Assembly: GCA_018399055.1 (NCBI GenBank)
Contig: CP073762.1
Span: 372,001-436,000 of the forward strand
DNA from: Simkaniaceae bacterium
GTDB taxonomy: Bacteria; Chlamydiota; Chlamydiia; Chlamydiales; Simkaniaceae
DNA: 64,000 nt
Direction of reading: 5' to 3'
The position numbers were made by a program, and so were the translations under genes. The notes under the pieces were generated by a model. It was not told the DNA's origin and did not search any database. It saw only the letters and a program-made list of their open reading frames with translations. Below, piece by piece: positions 18,264 to 26,775 of the stretch. The first letter of the stretch is position 1, and every line of letters starts with the position of its first letter.

Positions 18264-19253
18264 TTATGCTTTATGGATATATTCGAGTGGTTTTTGATTG
18301 ATGGCGTCAAAATGAGAGTTAACCCAACCGACAGTCTGGTTGATTCCATCTTCAAGGGAGATCTCAGGTTTCCAGCCGAGCTCGGTGCGGATCTTAGTGG
18401 AATCGATGGTATAGGCCTTGTCTTGACCGAGGCGCTCGGGTGCAATTTCGATAGAGTCTTCGAAAGAAACATCCATTTTGTTGCAGATGGTTTTGACAAC
18501 ATCTTTAACGGCGACTCCTTGATCAGGTGAGATGTGATAGATCTCACCGTTTTTACCTTTTTCCATGACAAGAAGCTCGCCATTGGAGACATCACGGATA
18601 TGGATGTAGGATTTAACAGCTACGCCGCCCCCATGAAGACCAATCTTTTTGTTGTTTTTGAGATAGATGGCTGTGCGGGGAATGATTTTGAAGAGTTGTT
18701 GGTGAGCGCCATAAACGTTGGTGGCGCGGATCATTACAAGAGGGAAATTGAAGTTTTTATAGAAGGTGAAGAGAGACATGTCACCTGCTGCTTTTGAAGC
18801 GGCATAGGGTGTGGAGGGGTTTACAGGAGTGTCTTCTTTAATAAATCCTTCACAGGTGCCATAAACTTCAGGAGAGGAGATATGGACGTACTTCTTGAGA
18901 AATTTTTTGTCTTTAAGAAGGTTGGCGAGTGAGGTGAGGGCAACTGCATTGGTTTGAAACCAATGATCAGGATTTTCCCAGCTCGGTCCGACTTCACTCT
19001 GCGCTGCAAAGTTAACGATGTACTCGGGCTCAAATGCTTCTAAAAGACGGTCAAGTTTATTGAGGTCTTGATTCAGATCGATCTGCTCAAACGTAAAGTG
19101 AGGGGAATTTTTCGCGCGATAGGGGAGAAAGAGGGCATCTTTTTCCTTTGAACGGCTAATACCAGTGACTTCATATTCTCCTTTTTCAAGAAGGAGATCA
19201 ATAAAATCACTTCCAGAAAACGAGTTGCTACCAATAACGAGGACTTTTTTCAT
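18264..19253 (-). CDS. NAD-dependent sugar epimerase/dehydratase (SDR)
   Basis: Extended SDR acting on nucleotide sugars, 329 aa, most like GDP-mannose or dTDP-glucose 4,6-dehydratases. Features are GSNSFSGSDFI in the nucleotide-binding loop (a variant of GxxGxxG), NFAAQSEV, HISSPEVYG and the catalytic pair in TPYAASKAAGD. SYIHIRDVSNG near residue 215 fits the substrate domain. It is the first gene after the inverted repeat that separates it from the E1 genes. Which nucleotide sugar it uses cannot be read from the sequence. Confidence 0.82.
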   Translation of the reverse strand: MKKVLVIGSNSFSGSDFIDLLLEKGEYEVTGISRSKEKDALFLPYRAKNSPHFTFEQIDLNQDLNKLDRLLEAFEPEYIVNFAAQSEVGPSWENPDHWFQTNAVALTSLANLLKDKKFLKKYVHISSPEVYGTCEGFIKEDTPVNPSTPYAASKAAGDMSLFTFYKNFNFPLVMIRATNVYGAHQQLFKIIPRTAIYLKNNKKIGLHGGGVAVKSYIHIRDVSNGELLVMEKGKNGEIYHISPDQGVAVKDVVKTICNKMDVSFEDSIEIAPERLGQDKAYTIDSTKIRTELGWKPEISLEDGINQTVGWVNSHFDAINQKPLEYIHKA

Positions 19254-19267
19254 TTATTATCTCCTAA

Positions 19268-19426
19268 GAGGGTGTAATTGAATGAAATTCATTCATCTTT
19301 TTCACCTTTTCTAGTTAACTTCTCTGCTCGAATTCGGCAACTTTACAAGTTGAATGCATTCTCCGCAGAAAAATTTCCTTAGAAAATGCAAAAAAATCTA
19401 AACACATTTCATTCAACCACACCCTC
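19268..19426. repeat. 159-bp element bounded by 20-bp inverted repeats (MITE-like)
   Basis: GAGGGTGTAATTGAATGAAA at 19268-19287 and its inverted copy at 19407-19426 (reading GAGGGTGTGGTTGAATGAAA on minus) agree at 18 of 20 positions, around 119 AT-rich bases without a gene. The right arm supplies the stop codon of the E1 beta gene. No clear target duplication flanks it. It may be a small non-autonomous transposon or a transcript structure between E1 beta and the SDR. Confidence 0.5.
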
Positions 19427-20498
19427 AAAAAGGGCCAGTAAAGGAAGCATCAGGGACATCAAGTGGGCCTGCACTCCGGTATTCAAGTAACTCTTGAAGA
19501 AGTGATTGCGCTTTGGAGGGCAATCGCATCATCTTAAATGTTTCCATTGCAATATCGCGGTGGGAGGGGTAGTAGTGGTTTGCAAGGGCCCAGCTAGTGG
19601 GACTGTGGCGGTCGGGATAGGTGACTCGCGAAGGAGGTGCTTTTAAATCGTTGAAGGCTTCTTCTGTGATGGATGCAATAACTTCAGCAGCAAAGCCGCA
19701 GCTTCTCCAGTCGGGATCTGCAACAAGGAGACGTCCGGTTTTTCGCACTGACTTGACGAGAGTTTCTTTGTCAAGGGGCTTGACACTGCGAAGATCGATG
19801 AGCTCGACACTTATCCCTTCCTTTTCTAATATTTCGACTGCTTTACGTGCTTCTAAAACCATATGTGAGGTAGCGGCGATCGTGATGTCAGATCCTTCTT
19901 GAACGACCTGAGCTTTTCCAATGGGGACTTCATACATTTCTTCAGGGACATCGCCATGAGTATTGTGAAGCCACCGGTGTTCAAGGAAAACAACAGGATT
20001 ATTATCCTTAACAGCAGAGATTAAGAGGCCTTTTGCATCATAAGGGGTGGAGGGCATGACGACTTTAAGGCCTGGAATATGAGCGAATAAACTTTGCAAT
20101 GATTGAGAGTGTTGGGGGCCTTGGCCCCATCCTCGGCCCATTACAAGGCGGATGACAATTGGCGCGGTCATCTTGTCACCGAACATGTAGTGCCATTTAG
20201 CGGCGTTATTGATCAGTTGGTCAAGAGCCAAAAGGAAAAAGTCGACACGCTGGTGCGTCATAATGGGGCGCATTCCTCGAATAGCGCATCCAATAGCAAC
20301 ACCAGTCATGGTGTTTTCAGAAGTGGGCATATCCATCACACGACTTGGACCAAATTTCTCTTGGAGACCGGTAGTTGTTCCAAATGTTCCTTTAGGATCT
20401 GGAACACCCAATCCCATAAGGTAAACGGAAGGGTCAGATTCAAGCAGTTGCGAGGTTCCTTCTAAGATGGCTTGATTAAATTTAATATCTCTTGTCAT
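19425..20498 (-). CDS. TPP-dependent dehydrogenase E1 beta-like subunit
   Basis: Transketolase-like pyrimidine-binding and C-terminal domains of a two-chain 2-oxo acid dehydrogenase E1, 357 aa. Recognisable segments are PTSENTMTGVAIGCAIRG, QLINNAAKWHYMFG and VVFLEHRWL, with a C-terminal LIDLRSVKPLDKE. It pairs with the alpha subunit at 20482-21462 (17-base overlap). No E2 or E3 gene lies in the window, and the neighbours make sugars. It may therefore be a stand-alone acyloin or decarboxylase enzyme of a higher-carbon sugar pathway rather than part of central metabolism. The stop codon lies in the inverted repeat. Confidence 0.85.
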   Translation of the reverse strand: MTRDIKFNQAILEGTSQLLESDPSVYLMGLGVPDPKGTFGTTTGLQEKFGPSRVMDMPTSENTMTGVAIGCAIRGMRPIMTHQRVDFFLLALDQLINNAAKWHYMFGDKMTAPIVIRLVMGRGWGQGPQHSQSLQSLFAHIPGLKVVMPSTPYDAKGLLISAVKDNNPVVFLEHRWLHNTHGDVPEEMYEVPIGKAQVVQEGSDITIAATSHMVLEARKAVEILEKEGISVELIDLRSVKPLDKETLVKSVRKTGRLLVADPDWRSCGFAAEVIASITEEAFNDLKAPPSRVTYPDRHSPTSWALANHYYPSHRDIAMETFKMMRLPSKAQSLLQELLEYRSAGPLDVPDASFTGPF

Positions 20499-21462
20499 GC
20501 GACTGCTCCGCGTACATCAGTTCATAGTCTAGGTCAAATTCAGGAAGTGGGCTTTCCTTCGCAAAGGTGAAAGCCTCATCGATTTCCCTTTGGAGGGTTT
20601 CTTTCATAGTGCTAACATCTTCTTCAGTGATGACGTTTTCTCTAATGAGTTTGCTTTGGTAGTTTGTAATCGGACATTTCTCTAACCAGAAGTTAAATTC
20701 GTCATGTGTACGGTAACCAAGGTCGGTATCATAGTCAGGGCCGCAGTGCTCCCGAAAGCGATAGGTGTCAAGCTTGATAAAAGCAGGGCCATTTCCATTA
20801 CGGATCGAGTCAACCGCTTCTTTTGCGATGGAGTAGCTTTCTTCGACGTCGTTTCCGTCGCCCTTTTTTGCAAACATTCCGTGTGCCTGAGCAATTTTGC
20901 ATAAGTCGCGAGTCTCTGGTTGTCTGACATCAATGGGGGAGTAAACAGAGTAAAGGTTGTCTTCGCAGACATAGAGCATGGGAAGGTTTTTTAATGCAGC
21001 AAAGTTGAGACACTCGCCAAAGACCCCCTCTTCAGTAGCCCCTTCCCCAAAGTAAGAAACTGTTATTTTTTTGTCTCCTTGAAGGAGAGAGGTAAAGGCA
21101 AGTCCTGTGGCAACAGGAATACTATTTGCTACAATGGGGGTAGAGCCCATCATACCGACGGATTGATCCACAAGGTGCATGGATCCCCCTCGCCCTAAAG
21201 AGCATCCCGTCTTCTTGCCGTGAATTTCAGCGATCATCGCTTTAAGATCTCCACCTTTTGCTAAGTAATGGGCATGGGCACGGTGATTGCTCATGACGAG
21301 ATCACCGCTGTCGAGGGCCTCGGAAACTCCAACTGCGATTGCTTCTTGTCCGATGCTGAGATGCGTCGGGCAGCGCATCTTTTGCTCAGAATAACGATTA
21401 GCAATAGTTTCCTCGATCATTCGGATGCGGAGCATTTTGTAAAATAGGTCTGATTTGTTCAC
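20482..21462 (-). CDS. TPP-dependent dehydrogenase E1 alpha-like subunit
   Basis: Thiamine diphosphate-binding alpha subunit, 326 aa. The TPP/Mg motif spans GEGATEEGVFGECLNFAA to CEDN, and MSNHRAHAHYLAKGG and GRGGSMHLVD are typical of the PDH/acetoin dehydrogenase E1 alpha group. The phosphorylation-loop region is unusual (FREHCGPDYD instead of the common GHSxxD form). It begins at GTG, overlapping the stop of the HldE-like gene (GTGA). With E1 beta it is predicted to decarboxylate a 2-oxo acid and transfer the two-carbon unit. The acceptor may be a sugar; that is inference from the neighbours. Confidence 0.85.
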   Translation of the reverse strand: MNKSDLFYKMLRIRMIEETIANRYSEQKMRCPTHLSIGQEAIAVGVSEALDSGDLVMSNHRAHAHYLAKGGDLKAMIAEIHGKKTGCSLGRGGSMHLVDQSVGMMGSTPIVANSIPVATGLAFTSLLQGDKKITVSYFGEGATEEGVFGECLNFAALKNLPMLYVCEDNLYSVYSPIDVRQPETRDLCKIAQAHGMFAKKGDGNDVEESYSIAKEAVDSIRNGNGPAFIKLDTYRFREHCGPDYDTDLGYRTHDEFNFWLEKCPITNYQSKLIRENVITEEDVSTMKETLQREIDEAFTFAKESPLPEFDLDYELMYAEQSHDKRY

Positions 21463-22985
21463 TTGAGCAACCTCGTCAGGAATTTGTTAAAAGGGATTTT
21501 TTTGATCGGTTCTTTGTTACCAATGATTTGTACGTTAAGAGCGGAGGCAATCGAGCCAAAAAAGCCAGCTAGTGATATGGGGTACTTCTTTGCAGCGCAC
21601 ATAGCAGCCAAGGCGAAGAAGCTATCACCCGCTCCGACCCGATCGACAGTATTCGAGACAAGGGCGGGGATTCTAATATCAGGTTCTTCTTCAGAAGAGC
21701 AAAAGACCCCATCGACCCCTTGTGTAATGCAAATATTCCGACACTGAAGCACCTCAGAAATATCAGCAGCAAGGCCTTCCATCGAACTGTATTTGTCGTG
21801 GGTTGAAAGACGGAGCTCCGGCTCATTAAGGGAAATCAGATCGGCGCGGCGGTAATGGGTCACGACATTGAACCCGCGGTTTCCACTATTCGTTTGGGTG
21901 TTAATAGCTAAAAAGTTTGGAAGTGTAGAAAGGGCATCGACAATCAGGGGATTGGTAAAACCATTTCCAAAGTCGCAAACTAAAACGAGATCAAAGTCTT
22001 TAGTGTGGTTTCCTAAATAGGTAATGACATGGTCTGTTTCTGCTTCTGTGAGGAGGGAATCATTTGTCGAATAGGTCTCAAAAAGCTTGGATAGACGACT
22101 GCCATCTTGGAGAACATACCGCTTCTTTGTTAGAGTTGAATGCTTAGGTTGTGTGACGAACTCTTTTTGAATTTTTGGATCAAGGAGATTATCAATAAGT
22201 GGAAGGTGGGAACATTTCTCGCCAAGTGAGGTTAGAAGGGTAACATGATCAGAAAACTGGGCGATATGGTTTGCAATAATGAGTGAGCCCCCAAGGTAAC
22301 GTTCGTTTTGGCCGCAGCGGGCGACCATGTGGAGTCCTTTCCCTGACTGCCCCATGGGGGCAGTAAACTGATATTCATCGATGATGGCGTCTCCCACAAC
22401 TAGGACGCGCAGGTCCTTGAGGCTCTCTACCTTATTAAGCAGGTCATCAATAGTGTATTGTTCTTTTATTTCTGCGAGAAATGCACGAAGTTCAGGGGAG
22501 GTGCTTTCATAATGGCGGTTGAGAAGAGAGGAGGAGCTAAAGACGATATCGTCTGTGTAGAAAACAGAGCCATGTGTAGCCTGCACAGCGCGCACCTCAT
22601 CGGCAATCTTCCCCGTTACGTCTGCTGCATGGTCCGCGTACTCTTTCCCTTTTACGTAAATATTCGGCTTGATTTTCTTGATGCAACTCACTGCATCAGG
22701 ACTATCATTAAGAACGACATAATCAACGCAGTTTAAGGATGCTAAAGTCTCGGCTCGGAGTGCTTCGTTAAAGGCGGGGCGACCGGGGCCTTTATTGACG
22801 AATCGGTCAGGGGTGATAGAAACAACTAGTTTTGTTCCTTGCTTTTTGGCCTCTTTGAAGTGGCGTATATGTCCAGGATGAAGCAGGTCAAAAACCCCAT
22901 GACAATGGACGACTTTCCCACCTTCTTTTTTTTCTTCCTCAAGGACCTTTTCAAGCTCTTTAAATGTTTTTATTTTACTTTGCAT
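21459..22985 (-). CDS. bifunctional nucleotidyltransferase-PfkB kinase (HldE-like, reversed domain order)
   Basis: 508 aa with two domains. Residues 1-150 form a cytidylyltransferase-like domain with HGVFDLLHPGHIRHF. Residues about 180-500 form a PfkB/ribokinase fold ending in the catalytic DRVGAGDSFFA. Canonical HldE (heptose-7-phosphate kinase plus heptose-1-phosphate adenylyltransferase) has the kinase first, so the order here is swapped. The GmhA-like gene lies immediately upstream with an 11-base overlap, which supports a heptose-type substrate. The nucleotide used (ADP, CDP or GDP) is not certain. Confidence 0.85.
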   Translation of the reverse strand: MQSKIKTFKELEKVLEEEKKEGGKVVHCHGVFDLLHPGHIRHFKEAKKQGTKLVVSITPDRFVNKGPGRPAFNEALRAETLASLNCVDYVVLNDSPDAVSCIKKIKPNIYVKGKEYADHAADVTGKIADEVRAVQATHGSVFYTDDIVFSSSSLLNRHYESTSPELRAFLAEIKEQYTIDDLLNKVESLKDLRVLVVGDAIIDEYQFTAPMGQSGKGLHMVARCGQNERYLGGSLIIANHIAQFSDHVTLLTSLGEKCSHLPLIDNLLDPKIQKEFVTQPKHSTLTKKRYVLQDGSRLSKLFETYSTNDSLLTEAETDHVITYLGNHTKDFDLVLVCDFGNGFTNPLIVDALSTLPNFLAINTQTNSGNRGFNVVTHYRRADLISLNEPELRLSTHDKYSSMEGLAADISEVLQCRNICITQGVDGVFCSSEEEPDIRIPALVSNTVDRVGAGDSFFALAAMCAAKKYPISLAGFFGSIASALNVQIIGNKEPIKKIPFNKFLTRLLK

Positions 22986-23574
22986 GGCTTAGTTGCGTTG
23001 CTGTTTCATTTGAGGTGAGTTTAAAGTTCCACGAATCAATGATTGTATGCAATAGAAAAAAGTGTCCCATTTCAACAAGGCCATAATCAATAATCGGTAG
23101 GTAAAAGTTAAGATCGCCTTGCGATCTTAACGGGTTGTGGGGTTCGAATCCACTGAGAGTAATGATTGGAATATCTTTTGATTTGGCAATAGCTGTTCCA
23201 TTTAAGATGTTCTGTGAATTTCCAGAGCTACTAATACAGACTAAAAGATCATTTGGTCTGAGTAATAAATCAAGAGGTCGGGAAAAAACTTGCTCATACC
23301 CAAAATCATTGGAAATGCAAGTCATTACATTGGAATCATAGAGCGTTTGTGCAGGGATCTTCAACGCGTTTAGAAGGTCAATAGCAAAGTGAGAAGCAAT
23401 TCCTGCACTGCCACCATTCCCAATCACAAAAACCGTTCCATCCTTTTCTTGAGTTTGCATTAAAAATGCGTGAAAAATTTGCAGAGATTGTACTTCACTC
23501 AAGGTTCTGTCAGGAGACGAGAATTTACATTTACTCACAACCTCATTTAGTTCATTAAATCGTTTCGAAAACAT
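22975..23574 (-). CDS. GmhA-like phosphosugar isomerase (SIS domain)
   Basis: SIS-domain protein, 199 aa, predicted to isomerise sedoheptulose 7-phosphate to D-glycero-D-manno-heptose 7-phosphate or a similar sugar phosphate. The phosphate-binding segments are IGNGGSAGIASHFAIDL and CISSSGNSQNI, both characteristic of GmhA. The final helix contains a conserved histidine region (GHFFLLHTIID). Length is close to that of GmhA (about 190 aa). It feeds logically into the overlapping HldE-like gene. Confidence 0.85.
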   Translation of the reverse strand: MFSKRFNELNEVVSKCKFSSPDRTLSEVQSLQIFHAFLMQTQEKDGTVFVIGNGGSAGIASHFAIDLLNALKIPAQTLYDSNVMTCISNDFGYEQVFSRPLDLLLRPNDLLVCISSSGNSQNILNGTAIAKSKDIPIITLSGFEPHNPLRSQGDLNFYLPIIDYGLVEMGHFFLLHTIIDSWNFKLTSNETATQLSHAK

Positions 23575-23585
23575 TGCTGCTCCTT

Positions 23586-24569
23586 TTACGAGAGGTATTG
23601 AAACCAGGTTTTTGTTGCGTCTTCAATGCTATTTGGGTCCCATAAAGGGGCCTCACGGAAATCTTCGATTTTTTCGAGGAGCTGTTTTACCCCCTCTTCA
23701 AACGGGGTTTCAGCTTTGAAGCGAAGCATCTTTTCTATTTTTTGTGTGTCAGCAAAAGTGCAGTCAGGCTCTCCAGGACGCTTAGGGATATTGACAGAGT
23801 CTCCAGAGAGAAGTTCCACAATACGATTTACTGAATAGTGGTTCCCACTACCCACATTAAAGATTTCTCCGCTAACAGAAGACTCAGCAGCAGCAAGAAA
23901 AGCACGTGCGACGTCTTTGACAAAGGTAAAGTCGCGCGTTTGCGATCCATTCCCTACGACAGTCATGGGCTTGTTGTTAAGTTTTTGTGTAAGAAAAACT
24001 CCAAAAACAGCTCCATAGGTTCCCGTGGTTCTGGCGCGGGGGCCGTAGACGTTGAAGAGACGCAATGAAAGACTAGGTATTTTATAAACCTGTTCCCAGT
24101 GCATGACGAGCTCTTCTCCCAAAAACTTAGTGAGTGCATAAGGATATTGAGGCTGAATGGGCGCATCTTCTGAAGTAGGGTAGTTTTCTGGAATGCCATA
24201 ACATGAAGAAGAAGCGGTGTAGAGAAACCGTTTCACACCCGCTTCTTTCGAGCATTCAAGAACATTGAAAGTTCCATCCACATTCACTTCGAAATAATCA
24301 CGCGGAGACTCAATTGAAGGAACGACATCAGCCAAAGCTGCCATATGAAATACCCAATCGACCCCGTCAAAGTAAGGGCGGATCGCATCTACTGAGCGGA
24401 TGTCTGCCTCAACAAACCTGAGGTTGGGATTGTCCTTAAACTCATCAAAGTTTGAGAGTCTTCCTGAGCGGAGGTTGTCTAGTGCGGTGACCTCATGGCC
24501 ATTGTCGAGTAGAAGTTGTGTGAGATGGCTACCAATAAAGCCAGCCCCACCAGTTACTAGTGCTTTCAT
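23586..24569 (-). CDS. NDP-sugar 4-epimerase-like SDR
   Basis: Extended SDR, 327 aa, similar to UDP-glucose/UDP-GlcNAc 4-epimerases. TGGAGFIGSHLTQLL binds NAD, YTASSSCYG holds the catalytic serine, and YPYALTKFLGE the tyrosine-lysine pair. Later, QTRDFTFVKDVARAF and FNVGSG are typical of the substrate domain. Its ATG overlaps the stop of the upstream epimerase gene. Substrate unknown; the downstream heptose-type genes suggest an activated heptose or hexose. Confidence 0.83.
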   Translation of the reverse strand: MKALVTGGAGFIGSHLTQLLLDNGHEVTALDNLRSGRLSNFDEFKDNPNLRFVEADIRSVDAIRPYFDGVDWVFHMAALADVVPSIESPRDYFEVNVDGTFNVLECSKEAGVKRFLYTASSSCYGIPENYPTSEDAPIQPQYPYALTKFLGEELVMHWEQVYKIPSLSLRLFNVYGPRARTTGTYGAVFGVFLTQKLNNKPMTVVGNGSQTRDFTFVKDVARAFLAAAESSVSGEIFNVGSGNHYSVNRIVELLSGDSVNIPKRPGEPDCTFADTQKIEKMLRFKAETPFEEGVKQLLEKIEDFREAPLWDPNSIEDATKTWFQYLS

Positions 24570-25561
24570 TGGAGATTGACCGCCTTCATTGTTTTGATAT
24601 TAAAGTACCGCTTATCGTCCAAAGAGTTAGGGAGTTTCCCGTTTTCAAAAGCTTCAACAAGGCTGTCAACAGCATCTTGAATGGTATAATTTGGTGTAAA
24701 GCCGAGCTTATCGGCGATCTTTTGAGAAGACACATGATAAGAACGGTTATCATCGGTTGGAATTTTCTCAAGATCGACGTCCTTTTTCTTTCCGACGGTC
24801 GATTGAACGATATCTCCGAGCTCTTGTACTGAGTGATTGTGGTATCCTACATTGAAGATTTCTCCCTGGATTTTTTCTGCTGGCGCTTCCAAAACATGCA
24901 AATAAGCACGCACCATATCGCGTACATGAATATTGGGACGCAGTTGATCTCCTCCCATAACCTTGATTCTTCCAGTGTTAAAAGCTAGGTTTGTCAGAAT
25001 GTTGACCACAACGTCAAGGCGTTGGCGGGGAGCATATCCACAAACAGTCGCAGGCCTGAGCACGCAACACGTAAAGTTTTCATCTTGATATTTTAGGAGG
25101 ATTTCTTCGCAGGCCGCCTTAAATTTCGAGTAATCGGTTAGAGGTTTGAGTTCCATATCCTCGGTGACATTAGGAACATCTTTAACACCATATACTGAAG
25201 ATGAAGAGGCATAGACAAACCGCTTTACGCCTCTTCTTTTTGCCATTTGAACAAATGGCTCAAAGGGATCAAGATTGATTGACTTTCCAAGGTCTGGATT
25301 GAGCTCAAAGCTAGGATCATTTGAAATACAGGCAAGATGAATGACAAAAGGACATCCACCATTTAAGGCAATTTCCATTTCGTCAAGGTTGCGAATATCG
25401 CCCTTCACTAGGTTAAGTTTGGGGTGATCTTTGATATCATCAAAGACTTCTTCCCCATAAAGGAAAAGGTCGTAAACAGTCACTTCATAACCAGCATCCA
25501 ATAACGCTGGAACGAGGAGCGATCCAACGTAGCCTGCTCCACCTGGAATAAATACACGCAT
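24566..25561 (-). CDS. NAD-dependent sugar epimerase/dehydratase (SDR), first gene of the minus-strand glycan cluster
   Basis: Extended SDR, 331 aa from ATG 25561 (ATG 25570 is the alternative). IPGGAGYVGSLLVPAL binds NAD, YASSSSVYGVKDVPN holds the catalytic serine, and LTDYSKFKAACEE the tyrosine-lysine pair. CVLRPATVCGYAPRQRLD is characteristic of a subgroup often found in LPS clusters. A strong promoter lies just upstream at 25595-25623. It is probably the leader gene of an operon reaching to about 8.6 kb. Confidence 0.82.
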   Translation of the reverse strand: MRVFIPGGAGYVGSLLVPALLDAGYEVTVYDLFLYGEEVFDDIKDHPKLNLVKGDIRNLDEMEIALNGGCPFVIHLACISNDPSFELNPDLGKSINLDPFEPFVQMAKRRGVKRFVYASSSSVYGVKDVPNVTEDMELKPLTDYSKFKAACEEILLKYQDENFTCCVLRPATVCGYAPRQRLDVVVNILTNLAFNTGRIKVMGGDQLRPNIHVRDMVRAYLHVLEAPAEKIQGEIFNVGYHNHSVQELGDIVQSTVGKKKDVDLEKIPTDDNRSYHVSSQKIADKLGFTPNYTIQDAVDSLVEAFENGKLPNSLDDKRYFNIKTMKAVNLQ

Positions 25562-25594
25562 GTTATACATCCATAATTTAAGTCAAAGAAAAGC

Positions 25595-25623
25595 ACTATA
25601 CAAAATTTCTCGTCATCGCGCAA
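25595..25623 (-). promoter_or_regulatory. sigma-70-like promoter of the glycan cluster
   Basis: On the minus strand: TTGCGC (-35, 25618-25623), a 17-base spacer and TATAGT (-10, 25595-25600). The predicted start is about 25588, some 20-30 bases before the first SDR gene. It is divergent from the GT4-manC promoter 16 bases away. Confidence 0.6.
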
Positions 25624-25638
25624 GCGTAAAACCCCTGT

Positions 25639-25667
25639 TTGCTTCCTATTAGACGTTCCTTTATATT
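25639..25667 (+). promoter_or_regulatory. promoter for GT4-manC giving a likely leaderless mRNA
   Basis: TTGCTT (25639-25644), a 17-base spacer and TATATT (25662-25667). The ATG of the GT4 gene at 25675 is only 7 bases after the -10 box, where transcription should begin, and no Shine-Dalgarno sequence is present. The mRNA is therefore predicted to start at or next to the start codon. Confidence 0.5.
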
Positions 25668-25674
25668 AGCGGGC

Positions 25675-26775
25675 ATGCGAGTTGCACTGGTACATGATTG
25701 GCTTACAACTATGGGAGGCGCGGAAAAGGTTTTAGAAGCGCTGACTGAAACTTTTCCTGCAAAACTTTTTACTTTGGTTCAAGATCCAAAAAAACTTGAG
25801 GGGACTCCCTTCAAAGAAATGGATATTAAAACCTCCTTTATTCAGAAACTGCCACGTGCAACGAGCAAGTATCGTTCTTACCTGCCCCTATTTCCTATGG
25901 CGATTGAGCAATTTGATTTATCGGATTATGAATTGGTTATTTCATCGTCTCATTCGATTGCAAAGGGTGTTCTTACCCACGCTGATCAAGTACATATTTG
26001 TTATTGCCACACCCCTATGCGCTATGCTTGGGATCTTTATCAGCAGTACTTGAGGGAGTCTAAACTGAAAAGTGGATTCAAAGGGGTTCTTGCAAAGTTT
26101 TTTCTTCATTATCTTCGGATGTGGGATGCTCACTGTTCTTCTCGCGTGGATGCATACGTTGCGAATTCGGCGTATGTAGCAAGAAGAATCCAAAAGCTTT
26201 ACGAAAAAGAGGCTACGGTTATCTATCCTCCCGTAGATGTTGATTATTTTTCACTCTCTGAGGAGAAAGAGGATTTTTATCTCACAGCATCAAGGATGGT
26301 TCCCTATAAGAAGATAGACCTTATCGTAGAAGCTTTTGGGGAAATGCCTGGCAAAAAACTTGTAGTGATTGGGGATGGTCCTGAAATGGACAAAGTGAAG
26401 GCAAAAGCTAAAGGAAATATCGAGATTTTGGGATACCAAGAGGATTCTGTTCTTCGCTCCTATCTGCAGCGCGCAAAGGGTTTTGTCTTTGCTGCACTAG
26501 AGGATTTTGGGATTCTTCCTGTTGAGGCTCAAGGCTGTGGCACTCCAGTTATTGCTTTTGGGAAAGGAGGGGCTCGTGAAACCGTTGTAGAAAATGAAAC
26601 GGGAGTTTTCTTTGAAGAGCAGTCGGTATCCTCTCTGATAAAAGCGATTGAAGCATTTGAAAAGCGAGAATTTGATCCCAAAAAGATACGTGCGCATGCT
26701 GAGAAGTTTAGACCGGAAATCTTTAAAGAAAAATTTCAAGCTTTAGTGACTGCAACTTTAGAAGGAGCTCGATGA
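25675..26775 (+). CDS. glycosyltransferase family 4
   Basis: GT-B fold glycosyltransferase, 366 aa, probably a mannosyltransferase given the coupled manC. It starts MRVALVHDWLTTMGGAEKVL. The C-terminal donor-binding half has MVPYKKID, VVIGDGPEMDKVK and the E-x7-E type region AALEDFGILPVEAQGCGTPV. The frame extends upstream to 25639, but that stretch holds the promoter, and ATG 25675 matches the usual family N-terminus. Its stop overlaps the manC start (ATGA). No transmembrane segment is obvious. Confidence 0.86.
   Translation: MRVALVHDWLTTMGGAEKVLEALTETFPAKLFTLVQDPKKLEGTPFKEMDIKTSFIQKLPRATSKYRSYLPLFPMAIEQFDLSDYELVISSSHSIAKGVLTHADQVHICYCHTPMRYAWDLYQQYLRESKLKSGFKGVLAKFFLHYLRMWDAHCSSRVDAYVANSAYVARRIQKLYEKEATVIYPPVDVDYFSLSEEKEDFYLTASRMVPYKKIDLIVEAFGEMPGKKLVVIGDGPEMDKVKAKAKGNIEILGYQEDSVLRSYLQRAKGFVFAALEDFGILPVEAQGCGTPVIAFGKGGARETVVENETGVFFEEQSVSSLIKAIEAFEKREFDPKKIRAHAEKFRPEIFKEKFQALVTATLEGAR

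Noticed and set aside
18257-18595. N-terminal extension of the methyltransferase frame to 18595
   Set aside because: This part lies inside the SDR gene, has no protein-like pattern, and ATG 18256 has a good AAGGA site.
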